This document shows, one piece after another, positions 46,658-58,030 of a DNA stretch of 64,000 bases (the stretch's first letter is position 1; the number at the start of each line of letters is the position of its first letter). The position numbers were made by a program, and so were the translations under genes. The notes below the pieces were generated by a model. The model made no database searches and was not told the DNA's origin. It saw only the letters and a list, made by a program, of their open reading frames with translations. The stretch is from Corydoras sp. C115. Taxonomy: Eukaryota; Chordata; Actinopteri; Siluriformes; Callichthyidae. The stretch lies in the NCBI GenBank assembly GCA_019802505.1, contig JAFMOC010000007.1:5368501-5432500 (forward strand). Direction: 5' to 3'.

Positions 46658-47177
46658 AGCTTATGTTAAGTGCAAATTGCTATTTACTCCCAATGCATGA
46701 GCTGTTCGTAAGTGTTCACTGTAATTAAAACATGTCATTTTTAGCTACTCATACATGTTGATTAGACTAAATTACAGTGCAAGGTACTCATAAAATTCCC
46801 ATATGCATAATCTACTGGTTATTCAATTAAAGAAAACAACATGCCACATTTATAGTATTCCATTAATGAATAGGACATAGTTAATTAAGATACATGAAAA
46901 AAAAGACTTTCTGACAGTTGGTTATTTGCCAATAATCCAGCTGCAATGTATTAACAGTAAGGCTATTTTAATATAAAGCCTAATCTTAATGTGGTAAACA
47001 TGATCTTTATCGCCTAAATAAAGCTACAGCAAATAATAAAGCTAGCATTTAATTACGGTGTATGTTTTTGCAGTTTGCATACTTTTTGTTTTTAGCATAT
47101 ATTAGACCACTTTTTAACAGTGCATTACAATTAATTAGAGTTAATTGCAATTGTATCTATTTATATGCATACTAATT
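46658..47177. other. No recognisable feature
   Basis: AT-rich; nothing identified. Confidence 0.5.
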
Positions 47178-47430
47178 TCATTATCTTCCACTTAATATTC
47201 TACTAGGATCATGGGGCATCCATCTGTCACTGGGCACACACACACACACATGCACACACCATATCGGGGCAATTTAGATCAGCCAATTTCCCTTCAATCT
47301 ATGTTTTTGGAGTGTGGGAGGAAACCGGGGAACCTGGAGAAAACCCACCCAGACACAGGTAGAACCCGGATCGGGATTCAAACCTGTATCCCCAGGTTCC
47401 CCACTTTAAAGAGGTGGCCAACCAACAAAG
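47178..47430 (-). mobile_element. Decayed SINE copy
   Basis: Tail CTTCCACTTAATATTCTACT, an internal CA tract, 'GTTTTTGGAGTGTGGGAGG' and 'GGGATTCAAACC' are retained. The 'CCCAGCG...CTGTCC' segment is deleted. Confidence 0.82.
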
Positions 47431-47627
47431 ATCACATCAAGAGTAATGTGTGAAATTATCTTTGAGGTCACAAATCTGTCCACCATCAGGATAACACTGA
47501 ACAAAAACTGTGCGCATGGCAGCTGCAAGGAGCAAGCTGGTCCACCTATCCACCTAGTTTGCTAAATATCGAGTGGACAAGCCAGTAGATCAAGGGAAAT
47601 GTTTCGTGTACAAAAATACAAAAATAC

Positions 47628-47860
47628 AGTACCCATCAAAAGTTTGGACATACCTCCTTCTTGTTCCCTCTGAATATTTTCTCCACTTACCATATACTGT
47701 AGATAGACTTTATTGTTTACAATTACAGACTGTAGTACATCTATTTTCTTTGTTTTTGTTAGTCTGATGGTTGTCTGTTCTCTTTTGGTCAGGACTATCA
47801 CAGAACAGGTATAATTTGGGTGGTGTATTGTTGTCGGATATGCAGTGACATTGAGTTGTT
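47628..47860. mobile_element. Tc1-type MITE, one-ended copy
   Basis: It starts ACAGTACCCATCAAAAGTTT and shares 'CAGACTGTAGTACATCTATT' and 'TTTGGTCAGGACTATCACAG' with 36792-37188. The right end is lost. Confidence 0.7.
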
Positions 47861-48067
47861 TAATCCCTTTTTGCAGTTAAAGCATGCCTCGGAATGCTTT
47901 GTAAAATATTTTGTGTGTGTATGCATTAATCAAAAAGAGCATTTGTGCAGTCAAACAATGATGTTGTATGAACGGTCCTGTCCCACATTTTTACTCCGCA
48001 TACAAGGTAAAATAGATAGTATACACTAAACAAATAGTTATAGACAAGATATTATACAACCACAACA

Positions 48068-48744
<677 letters not shown>

Positions 48745-48764
48745 AAGGAGTGCTCGGTACTCCT

Positions 48765-49420
48765 CACCTGTTTTATGTTTCATTTAGTTATTTCCGTCAA
48801 GTGCTCCTTGTTTAGTTAATTAGTTTGTTATTTTCATTGGTGGAGGCACGGTGGCTTAGTGGTTAGCACGTTCGCCTCTCAGCACTAGGGATTCCCGGTT
48901 CGAATCCCCATCTGGGTGGAGTTTCCATGTTCTCCCCGTGTCCGTGTGGGTTTCCTCCGGGTTCTCCGGTTTCCTCCCACAGTCCAAAAACATGGATCAA
49001 GTCAATTGAGTTATCCAAATTGACCCATATAGAGTGTGTTTGTGTGAGTGAGTGTGTGCCCAGCGATGGATTGACGCCCATCCATTGCCTGGGTGTGTCT
49101 GCCCAGCGCCCGAGACGTTCTTCCCTGGATGGGCATGGGGAACCCCACCGCGACCCTAATAGAGGATAAAGCGGGAGATAATGAATGAATGAATTTTCAT
49201 TGGTTGCTTTTGTTTCTCACATGGTCTGGTTTGAGTTAATATGCTTTCCATTTCCGTTCTGTCAGCAGACCGGCATTGTTTTGAGTCATGCGTTGTCTGA
49301 TTCCCTGTGTTCTTTTGTTTCGACTCATCAAATCAATAAATACCTACTCTTACCTGCGCCTCCTGGATCCTCTCAGCGCTATGTCACTTATTTTTTGCTG
49401 CAGCGTACACGTGCCTGACA
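48765..49420 (+). mobile_element. Solo LTR interrupted by a SINE
   Basis: Left part 48765-48840 and right part 49193-49420 read as one LTR: T-rich U3, 'CAAATCAATAAATACC' polyadenylation region near 49329, GC-richer end '...CACGTGCCTGACAG'. Exact ends and flanking duplication are uncertain. Confidence 0.65.
48841..49192 (+). mobile_element. Full-length SINE, best reference copy in this window
   Basis: This ~352-bp element is flanked by an exact ATTTTCATTGG duplication (48830-48840, 49193-49203). The tRNA-like head holds an internal RNA polymerase III promoter: A-box TGGCTTAGTGGTTAGCACG and B-box GGTTCGAATCC. The body has 'GTTTCCTCCGGGTTCTCCGG', 'ACAGTCCAAAAACATGG' and a variable TGTGTGAGTG stretch. 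A second GC-rich block ('CTGGGTGTGTCTGCCCAGCG') is followed by the tail GATAATGAATGAATGA. The element encodes no protein and depends on a LINE partner. It has inserted into an LTR. I cannot name the family with certainty. Confidence 0.95.
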
Positions 49421-49479
49421 GTGTGTGTGCATGTGTATTTGTTAATTTTTGCTTTTTTATCTAAAAGAGTATAAATCAG

Positions 49480-49690
49480 GCCAGATACTGATGTTGGAGA
49501 AGGTCTGGTTCACAATCTCAATTCTAGTTCATGCTAAAACTATTTAATGGTTTCATGGTTAGGACTCAGTGCTACTCAGGCTGCTCAAGTTCTTTGTACA
49601 AAATGGATCCAGTAATACCTTTATGGAGCCTGTTGTGCACACCTTGGAACAGAAAAAGGTCCCTAAACTAATTTCATAAAGTTGAAAGCT
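49480..49690. repeat. Old interspersed repeat, same family as 24030
   Basis: 'GGTCTGGTTCACAATCTCAA', 'TCTAGTTCATGCTAAAA', 'CTTTATGGAGCC' and 'TTGGAACAGAAAAAGG' parallel phrases at 24130-24280. Confidence 0.45.
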
Positions 49691-50199
49691 TAAAATTTTA
49701 AAAAATGTATGGATAGATACTAAATTCTCACTAAAAGGGCAAAAATTGCAAAACCCACAGATTTATTCTTCACAACATGACAGAGGTCCAATTTTTTTTG
49801 ACTAAGCGTACTACTTAAGTGCAAGACCAGGCCCCCCTCTTTTCCAGGCTTCACCAGTGCAGTGCACTGCTTAATGGTGTTACGGCTTGCAGGTTTAGGC
49901 CTTTTCAGCTCAAGAACTCTGCAGCTTCGTGTTTAAATAACCCAAATGAGAACCTATAAATTCAATTGTTGTCCCTCTTGATTGTTTTCCAGAGGTTGCC
50001 TGCATTTAGTATAAGGGACAAACTGCTCATTTACTGCATGCTAGTGATGACCGCACTGTCGTGCCAGTTCTTTATATTTTTCACTACAGCTAAATGATAG
50101 ATTGATCTTCCTTGCTCTTTCCATAATCCTGAGATATTCAGCATTTTCAGTAAACACTTGTGGACACACATATTTTGCAATCATTTATGTATGCTAAAT
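49691..50199. other. No recognisable feature
   Basis: A stretch at 49780-50120 ('CAGGCTTCACCAGTGCAGTG', 'GAACTCTGCAGCTTCGTG') could be an old L2-type RT remnant (reading like FQLQNSAASC), but I cannot confirm a frame. Confidence 0.35.
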
Positions 50200-50230
<31 letters not shown>

Positions 50231-50243
50231 CATAAATAAATAC
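50200..50243. repeat. (TAAA)n microsatellite
   Basis: TAAA units with one TACA unit. Confidence 0.92.
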
Positions 50244-50337
50244 TTCAATTAAAAGAACCAGTTTCCTCAGGTGTGAATGTATTTGTATTTGTGTCTGTCT
50301 ATGAAAGGACTTTTTGATGTTGATGGCATAATTCTGT

Positions 50338-50351
50338 ACTAGGGTCACACT

Positions 50352-50412
<61 letters not shown>

Positions 50413-50583
50413 TACATGGGCAATTTAGATAATTCAAATTATACTGAATTCCTGTTTTTGGAAAGCAGAAAACCCACAGTGACACGGCGAGAACATGGAA
50501 ACCCCACCCAGATCAGGATTTAAACCAGGATCCCCAGCATTGACAGGCGAACATGCTAACCACTACAACACTGTGCCACCATT
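50338..50583 (-). mobile_element. Decayed SINE with CA expansion
   Basis: A long CA array (50357-50410) sits where the TG segment lies in the complete copy. 'TTTTTGGAAAGCAGAAAACC' and the head 'GCGAACATGCTAACCACTAC' are visible. The tail third is missing. Confidence 0.85.
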
Positions 50584-51489
50584 TTCAGGATATTTTCTTA
50601 CATTTTACACAGTGAAAGGTAGAATTACTGGATTATTTTGTAATGTTTTTTGAATGTTAATAGGGTGATATAATAAAAATATAATGTTAGGATATGGAGT
50701 TATTTGTCATTATAACAGCTGTCCATATCAGTGTGAAAAATATGCTGTGCAATTAAACATAAGGATATAGGTGCTAATTACTGGTTCAGGTTCTGAATAG
50801 CTTGCACACAATTGCTCCTTCTTATTTTTTATATATTTATTTATATCATATTAACATGTTTTCACAATTAAGTAAGTTGATGAAGTCTTTTCTCAATAAA
50901 TCATTTATTGCAGTGCATTCATCAGAAATCTAGCTGGTGATCACACCCACCCAACACACTAGCAATTACTCACTTTCTATTTAAGGAACTCAACACTGAC
51001 ATCTAGCTAATCACTCAGTAAGCTGAATTGCCATTTGGACTGCTTCAGTCTGCTACTTGGTATTCTGGATCCTAGCCTGTTTCTGACTACTTTCCTGAAG
51101 TGTTTTTGATCTGTCTGCACCTTATTCAGTCAGTTCTCTTACACAAACCTTGCTATTCCAGCTAAGGTTTCTGACTTAGCATTAGGAGCGTTCATGCAAA
51201 GAATGCACTGCAACCAGTCTCAAATACAAACATATAGAATGTAACCTCTTTTTTGAGTTTTACAAATCATATCAATTTCCGTTCAGAAACACTCTAACAG
51301 ATGTTTCATTCTTAACCCTTATACTAAGACAATTTTAACACAAATAATCAAAAATGGGTAAGATGATAGTTTAGCAGTTGGCCATACTTCAATGTGTGTC
51401 TGTGTGTGTGACTTCCTGTTGAGCTTTGAAGAAGGGTGCTGTACCTGTATCATATAAAAACAACACAATAATTAGAATATTTAAAAAAT
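50584..51489. other. No gene; possible LTR fragment at 50930-51200
   Basis: 50930-51200 (CACACCCACCCAACAC ... GGTTTCTGACTTAGCATTAG) has LTR-like composition, but no ends or polyadenylation signal can be placed. Confidence 0.35.
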
Positions 51490-51502
51490 AAGTTAATAGA
51501 AT

Positions 51503-51855
51503 GGGCGGCACGGTGGCTTAGTGATTAGCACGTTCGCCTCTTAGCACTAAGGATTCCCGGTTTGAATCCCCATCTGGGTGGAGTTCTCCCTGTGTCCACG
51601 TGGGTTTCCTCCGGGTTCTCCGGTTTCCTCCTACAGTCCAAAAACATGGATCAAGTTAATTGAATACTCCATATTGCCCCATATAGAGTGTGTTTGTGTG
51701 TGTGTCTGTGTGAGTGAGTGTGTGCCCAGCAAATAGATTGGTGCCCTGTCCTGGGTGTATCAGCCCAGCGCCCGAAACATTCTTCCCAGGATGGGCATGG
51801 GGAACCCCCCCCGCGACCCTAATATAGGATAAAGCGGAAGATAATGGATGGATGG
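51503..51855 (+). mobile_element. Young full-length SINE copy
   Basis: Exact 13-bp duplication AAGTTAATAGAAT at 51490-51502 and 51856-51868. The tail is (ATGG)n rather than (ATGA)n. Confidence 0.95.
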
Positions 51856-51879
51856 AAGTTAATAGAATATTTTTTCAAA

Positions 51880-52135
51880 CCAGGAGTTCCAGAATTTAAT
51901 TCTAGAGCGGTGTGGGCGAGGTCCTTTGTGTGTGGAGTTTTCATGAGATGTCTCCATGGGTTTTCTCCCACACTAAAAAACATGCTATTATGCAGTGTAA
52001 AGTGTGCCTGATTTTGTGTGTGTGTGTGTGTGTGTGTCTATTTGCGCTCTGATTGACTGACACCCTTTCCATGGTGCTTCCCTGTCATTTACCTTATATG
52101 CAATGGGTTTGGAAATAGGAATGGGAAATTTGAAA
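51880..52135 (+). mobile_element. Old SINE copy directly after a young one
   Basis: 'AGGTCCTTTGTGTGTGGAGT', 'CATGGGTTTTCTCCCACACT', 'AAAAAACATGC' and 'TTTGGAAATAGGAATGGG' follow SINE order; heavily mutated. The young copy inserted just upstream of, or into, the remains of this one. Confidence 0.6.
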
Positions 52136-52140
52136 ATATT

Positions 52141-53134
52141 AAAACGACCTTTTCTTTAAATAGTTATGTTAAAACAGCATTTTAACAGCTAGTAACAATA
52201 ATTATATATGATGCTATATTGCTATACAGTATTTTTTGCACCCTAAATTGTACATCGAATGGCAAAGAAAGTGTTCCATCACTGTCTTCCATCATCTGTA
52301 AGCATTTGCAAACTAGTTACAAAGGTTAATCTGTTTTTACTTACTCACCTTTCCTTTAAAAAAGGTGAACTCAAGACTGAAACTGAAATCAATGGTTGCA
52401 TTTATATGCAGATACACTAAGTGTACCCTTACTTAATTGCATTCAGTTAAGGTTTAGACAATTTAGCCTTATTCAGAGAGAAAAAAAAGCCAGAAAGGTT
52501 GAAAGGACAATGGTTTAATCTCTTGTCATCAAGGATTATACACCTCTTTAATGAAGCCAAATGCACTGCTGATGATGGGGAATGTAATGCAGCATAAGAC
52601 TCAGCTGTTTGGCTTGTTTTGATTACATATTCTCCTGGTGCTGAGCACAATAAGCACAATTATGAAGAGGAGTGTTGTCTGGGGCAGAAAATATAAAACA
52701 TACCTATAAATGCCAATGAAGACAGGGTGTGGAAGATAAAGTCTCTTTATCCTAAGTGGTATGTCTTTATTTTGTGTTTGACCTTTACATTTAAGTACCT
52801 TTATTTCATATAGTTGCTATAAATTATAGCACACAGAGCTTAAAATCATTTAATTTATTTACATAATTAAAGCCTGTTTTGAGATCCGTATGTCAAATAG
52901 ACACAGTAGTGTGTTTCACCAGCCATTTGCTTTTACTGCTTTGCACTGCATGCCATCTGTGCCAGGCAAACCTGCTTTTACTTTTAAAATTTTTGCAGTT
53001 TTACAAAATATTTTTAAACAATAATTATCTGTCAACCACATATATGAATTGTAAATAAATAATATAAATTGTGTTGTATTACTTGTCATAACTGCAGCAT
53101 AAAATAAATGTGATATCCCCTAGCTAAATAGTGT
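52141..53134. other. No recognisable feature
   Basis: AT-rich. No exon found although a csmd exon lies 800 bp downstream. Confidence 0.5.
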
Positions 53135-53146
53135 TATTATTAATTA

Positions 53147-53462
53147 TTTATTCATTCATTCATTCATTATCTTCCGCTTTATCCTATATTAGGGTTGGCG
53201 CTGGGCAGATACACCCAGAACAGGACGTCAATCTATCGCTGGGCACACACTCACACACACACAAACACACTCTACATGGGGCAATTTGGAGAACTCAATT
53301 GACTTGATCCATGTTTTTGGACTGTGGAAGGAAACAGGAGAACCCGGAGGAAACCCACGCGGTCACGGGGAGAACATGGAAACTCCACCCAGATGGGGAT
53401 TTGAACCGGGAATCCCAGGCGCTGAGAGGCGAACGTGTTAACCACTAAGCCACCGTGCCGCC
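53147..53462 (-). mobile_element. Full-span SINE copy near the exon
   Basis: Flanked by TATTATTAATTA at 53135-53146 and 53463-53474 (12 bp exact). It lacks the 'CATGCCCATCCAGGGGAGAA' segment, so an internal deletion has occurred. Confidence 0.93.
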
Positions 53463-53915
53463 TATTATTAATTAATTAATTAATTTATTTATTTATTTTA
53501 TTGTCCTTTACATATTCTCTGTATTTCCTGAAGAATGTTAAATTTAGTAAATAAGTAGTAACTCAGACATTTCCTGTAAAGTGTGTTAACATACTTTTTA
53601 CTTAAAACATATAAATTAAATGGGGTGCTAAAACCTTTCTTCAAAACTGTTTTAACAGGTGTGTGACCTTTGCATTTTCTGCATTTTCTCATTCAAAAAT
53701 ATGATCCATCTTTCTTTTCCTTTTATTTGGGCAGCACTACAAGCCCATGGTCTCATTAATATGGAAGGATGTTGTCAACATTTCCTCTGCTCTGTGCAGA
53801 CAGATCTTCCAAACTCTGAATTGCAATGTAGAAATCTTTTGATAAAATAAATAATTAGATAAATCTGTGATTAAAAGATGTAAAGATACATCTCTTAATT
53901 TGACTAAAATACTTT

Positions 53916-53938
53916 TGTGATGATGTTTTTGTTCTCAG
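53916..53938 (+). promoter_or_regulatory. Splice acceptor of the csmd exon
   Basis: Short T-rich tract GTTTTTGTTCTCAG immediately before GTCAGTCTTG. The in-frame ATG codons at 53917-53922 are intronic, not a start. Confidence 0.8.
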
Positions 53939-54155
53939 GTCAGTCTTGTGGTGGATTGGTGCAAGGTCTGAATGGAACAATTGAAAGTCCTGGGTTCCCT
54001 CATGGTTACCCTAACTATGCCAACTGCACATGGATCATAGTGACGGGAGAAAGAAATCGGATACAGCTGTCTTTCCATACCTTGGCTTTAGAGGAGGACT
54101 TTGACATTGTATCTATATATGATGGACAGCCACAGCCAGGCAACTTAAAGATGAG
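53939..54155 (+). CDS. csmd1: Internal exon, first CUB domain of a CSMD protein (probably csmd1)
   Basis: CSMD1 is a very large single-pass membrane protein of neurons with alternating CUB and Sushi domains; it is linked to complement control and synapses. This exon encodes about 72 residues starting QSCGGLVQGLNGTIESPGFP, which match from memory the mature N-terminus and first CUB domain of vertebrate CSMD1 almost residue for residue. Visible CUB features are the first Cys pair (SCGG and ANCTW), the SPGFPHGYPN turn, hydrophobic IQLSFHTLALE, and the acidic EEDFDIVSIYDG calcium-site region. NGT and NCT are N-glycosylation sequons. The exon follows a pyrimidine-rich acceptor (TGTTTTTGTTCTCAG, AG at 53937-53938) and ends at donor GAG|GTGAGA. 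The incoming intron is phase 1 and the outgoing phase 2 (217 bp). The signal-peptide exon and the rest of this CUB domain lie outside the window. CSMD2 or CSMD3, or a fish paralogue (csmd1a/b), remain possible. Confidence 0.85.
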
Positions 54156-54161
54156 GTGAGA
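54156..54161 (+). promoter_or_regulatory. Splice donor of the csmd exon
   Basis: GTGAGA directly after ...AAGATGAG, a good match to the donor consensus. Confidence 0.8.
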
Positions 54162-55215
54162 GGCTTGATTCTTCTTGTTGGCAATATCAGCATGCCTTTA
54201 ATTAGACTGCATTTTTAACAATAAAGTGACTCAGTGATTAATGGCTAGAATGTGATAAGGGGTTTTTGTAATGTAGGTAAATAAACTCAGTTTTTTATTA
54301 TAAATTACAAAGTATTATATGTTCTGTTTGGGCTTTAAATTAGTTATTTTTTCAAATACACCAGTTGCAGCAATTTGTAAATACAAAAATCTTATTTTGC
54401 TGTAAAAATGATTGTTTTTTCCAATGTGCAATGTCAATTTGCACCTAAAGATTAATTTTCTATTGATTAATCTAACAATTATTTTTGTTTCGATTAGTCA
54501 TTTACTCTAAAAACTATTACTTTAATGTGATTGTGTTTGGAATTAAAATAACTTTTCCAAAATAATGAAAAATAAAAAACCTTTAATGTTGAAATATTTT
54601 ATTTAATTAAACACAGTGCTCTTAAGAGCACTATTGAAACAACAGCTTTATCAAACATAAAATCTCAATTCAATAATTCCAGTGTAATATAAATCACATT
54701 AGGTTCAATATTTTAAAACGAGTCTTTTACTATTACTGAAATGTCTTATCAAAAATACTACATGTAAAAATGTATCTTTTTTTCTAAAATAGTTTAATTT
54801 ATTAAATCACCAGGAAACGAGTAGATTCTTGGTAGAAAAAAAACTGCCCTGATTGTACTTTGAGGGACATATGACATGACATTTTATGGACGATCTAAAA
54901 GCGATATGAAAACATGAGTGGTATTAAGAAAAGCTGCATGTATAAACACAGGATGATGAAGAAATGGTTAGTAATGCACTTTTAATAACGGAAACATGTT
55001 AAACGTTTTAAAATTCTTAAAATAATATGCTTGTATAAGAAAAACAATTAGTAAACCGAACCTTCGTTGCAATTTTGCTGTGCAGAAATCCCGCCGTGGA
55101 TGATTGCACATTAAACGCTCGTGCACAGCAGTTGTACTGTTGTAAAAAGCCATCTCCACTTTGCAAATCTATCAGAGCACCACACTGTTGTGTTTCTGTG
55201 TGAAGTGCTCCCACA
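54162..55215. other. Intron after the csmd exon, no feature recognised
   Basis: AT-rich. No second CUB exon is seen within 1 kb or further downstream in this window. Confidence 0.5.
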
Positions 55216-55223
55216 CTTTAGAT

Positions 55224-56418
55224 CAGGGGTCTCAAACTCAAATTACCTGGGGGCCACTAACCAGGCTGTGTTTTCGATGAGGGGCCAATACATTTTGTAC
55301 ATTGTACATTCAAATACACTCAGTGTTTGCTCAGAGCTTGCTACCAGAAACTTGACAGTGCTTCTTCTGACACAAATGAGCCACATTTGCTTTAAGTGAG
55401 TTTGCAGTGGACACTCTGATGATGGACTGGAGATGGGTATCAGTCAGTCTGGATCTGTGCTTGGATTTATTAGATTTTACAGTTGAGAAGAGTTTTTCAC
55501 ACACATATGTACTTTTTTCCAAGTCAACTTTTATTTTATTTTTTGAGAGTTTTGAAAGTGACATTTTTGCTAACAAAATGTTTTGCTGGGAATGGTGAGC
55601 GCATGCGAAGCGTAGTGTCACATCCACTTCTGTACCTGCTATTCCCCTTCCTGCCACTGGTGGCGCTCGGAGTTCTTCTCCAGAGTTCTGATTACTACTT
55701 TCTGTTTCTCTCTCTATCTCGCTGTTCGGTTGGGTTGGCTGTTTGCGTTTGATCTTCGGTAATGCGCTGTTTGCGCTCTCCTCTCTTCTGTTCTATGGAT
55801 TACCTCTCTGGAGAGTTCGGTTTCCCTGAGTGTCAGCGATCATCTTCATCACGGCGTTACACCATCAATACGTTTACTGGGGTTTGAGCGCTGTTTTCAA
55901 TAAACCAGTTGTAGAATGTTGTGCTGTAACATGGGCACTATGCTTAAGGTATGCGGGAGGACGAATAAAGGTGTGACACATGAGAGATGTACGATACATG
56001 TGGAAGAGTAAAGCGATTCGGAGTTCCTATTACTGCACGAGTCTGTGTCTTTCATTAGCACCAGAGACACATCTACACCAGTGACTGTTATACTGTTCAT
56101 CGACTCCGGCTTCGTTTCTGAGTACAACCCATTACACACAGAGACGTGCAGCTTACGAGTGCTAACGAGAGCTAATCACCAGGCAACGCAGCATACGCAA
56201 AAAAATAAAGACACACAAACACCACATTACAAATTAAGATAAAATATAAAAAATAACATAATAATGCATAAATAATTAAACCAAATTGCGGGCCAGATTA
56301 TTATTATTATTATTATTTTATTTTAAAAAAATAAATTTTTTTGTTAACCCTTGAGGGGCCATATAGGACTGCTTCGCGGGCCGGATGTGGCCCACGGGCC
56401 GGCACTTTGAGACCCATG
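55224..56418 (-). mobile_element. hAT element with hATC remnant, exact 8-bp duplication
   Basis: Flanks CTTTAGAT (55216-55223 and 56419-56426). The ends CAGGGGTCTCAAACTC and CTTTGAGACCCATG are short inverted repeats. Subterminal 'GGGGGCCACTAACC' and 'GCGGGCCGGATGTGGCCC' are typical of a widespread vertebrate hAT group. Only the 3' end of the transposase remains, on the minus strand. The middle (about 55600-55990) is unrelated and GC-richer, with TGTCACA at the left, GTGTGACA at the right and two AATAAA motifs. It could be a solo LTR or a replaced interior. Confidence 0.88.
55331..55515 (-). pseudogene. hAT transposase C-terminal (hATC) fragment
   Basis: 'STYVCEKLFSTVKSNKSKHR' followed by SRLTDTHLQSIIRVSTAN is the dimerisation region of hAT transposases of the ZMYM/GTF2IRD2-like group (Y-C-E-x-x-F-S, NKSKHRSRLT, L..I.R..T). 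The frame is open to a stop at 55331 but continues upstream only into unrelated sequence. Confidence 0.82.
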
Positions 56419-56426
56419 CTTTAGAT

Positions 56427-57071
56427 GGACACTGGTGATGTTTAGCTGCTGCGCTCTGGATAAATCCATCTTTCTGGTAGGTTGCAGCCATTTTGTTGAC
56501 GCGTCGTCAACAAAGTCAATGCGTTGCTCCAGCCCTAACTAATATCTTTATTCTGTTATTAAGGCAGTGTTATATATAATATGATAAATATGTATGTAGA
56601 CTATTGATATAAATTTGGCAACTTGCAGTGTCAGGCAAGATTACTTTCTTAACCAATACTGATTCTAAGTTGTAATGCTTTTGGAATGGTTGTATTAAAT
56701 TCGAAACTGATTACAAGCCCAATAAATTGTTAAAAAATTGGACAACTAATAGGTGAAGTTGCTTTTGTATAAGCTGATTCAACAGTGTTTTCATCTAAGT
56801 GGCACTTAGAGTGGTGCTGATGTAGCTATGATCCACATCTGTTAGATTGCAGTGGAGCTTAAAATAAAGGGAAGTGTCCTGGAGGCTTTAAATGCATTTG
56901 TTTCTGAGTAGTATTTGCCGTTTGGACTGCAGGTTCAAAATCTTTTGCCCATTATTGTATGTGCATACATTCCAACAGAGTATAAAAGATACATTTTATG
57001 TGTGATGTTTTTTTCCCCTGCAGTTATTAGTAGGTTCCTTTAAATACATTTTCTTGCATTTGTTTTTAATT
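56427..57071. other. No recognisable feature
   Basis: AT-rich; nothing identified. Confidence 0.5.
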
Positions 57072-57102
<31 letters not shown>

Positions 57103-57125
57103 TATATATCAATATATCAATATAT

Positions 57126-57198
<73 letters not shown>
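57072..57198. repeat. (CA)n then (TA)n microsatellite
   Basis: CA to about 57097, then three ATATCA units and a TA array. Confidence 0.95.
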
Positions 57199-57202
<4 letters not shown>

Positions 57203-57335
57203 TACTTCCTGGTATAAATTAATGTGCATGAAACAGAAACAGTCAAAGAATGAATACAACCAAACACCTGATGTACATTCAAAATAAAATAAAAAAATTC
57301 TTCCCACTGTAGCAATAAAGTCATGCTTCATGGGG

Positions 57336-57596
57336 TTCCCCATACCCATCCAGGGGAGAACGTTTCGGGCGCTGGGCAGATACACCCAGGACAGGACGCC
57401 AATCCATCGCTGGGAACACACTCACAGACACGCACACATACACACTCTATATGGGGCAATTTGGAGAACTCAATTGACGGAGTAAACACATGCGGACAAG
57501 AGGAGAACATGGAAACTTCACCCAGATGGGGATTCGAACCAGGAATCCCTAGCGCTGAGAGGCGAACGTGCTAACCACTAAGCCTCCGTGCCACCC
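57336..57596 (-). mobile_element. SINE copy lacking the extreme 3' tail
   Basis: The head with B-box GGATTCGAACC and body are well preserved. The left end starts at 'GTTCCCCATACCCATCCAGG' without the ATTC repeats. A ~30-bp deletion removes the 'CATGTTTTTGGACTG' segment. Confidence 0.9.
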
Positions 57597-57772
57597 GGAA
57601 TGTGAAAACTATAAAAAATAATTTAGAAATGAAAATTTAAAAAACTGAAGCAAAGTAGTAAAGTTTTTTCATAACTTTTCTTGAGCCAAAAATTCTTGCA
57701 CTTTTTTTATAGCAGTTTTTTAACAAATGCTTTCATTAAAAGCAGTGGAATATTGGTTAGAATTTATTTTCT

Positions 57773-57902
57773 CCAGCGATGTATTGGTGCCCTGTCCTGG
57801 GTGTGTCTGCTCAGCGCCCGAAACGTTCTCCCCTGGATGGGCATGGGGAACCCCACCGCGACCCTAATAGAGGATAAAACGGGAGATAATGAATGAATGT
57901 AT
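57773..57902 (+). mobile_element. 5'-truncated SINE insertion (130 bp)
   Basis: Only the 3' third is present (CCAGCGATG ... GATAATGAATGAATGT), flanked by GAATTTATTTTCT at 57760-57772 and 57903-57915. Copy B of the local duplication shows the empty site at about 59830-59842. The truncation shows copying started at the 3' end, as LINE machinery does. Confidence 0.95.
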
Positions 57903-57970
57903 GAATTTATTTTCTATCTGTGATTCTTTTGGGCACTCAAACTAAGTTTAAACATATTGTTTACATAAAA

Positions 57971-57971
<1 letters not shown>

Positions 57972-58024
<53 letters not shown>
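57972..58024. repeat. (CA)n microsatellite
   Basis: About 26 CA units; the paralogous array at 59898 has about 13. Confidence 0.95.

Positions 58025-58030
<6 letters not shown>

Noticed and set aside
53917..53938. ATG codons in frame just before the CUB exon as a translation start
   Set aside because: They lie in the acceptor tract of an intron. A secreted CUB protein would need a signal peptide, and MMMFLFS is too short.
55331..55657. Host gene related to ZMYM or GTF2IRD2
   Set aside because: The similarity is confined to the hATC end, lies within an element with hAT ends and 8-bp duplication, and is broken upstream.
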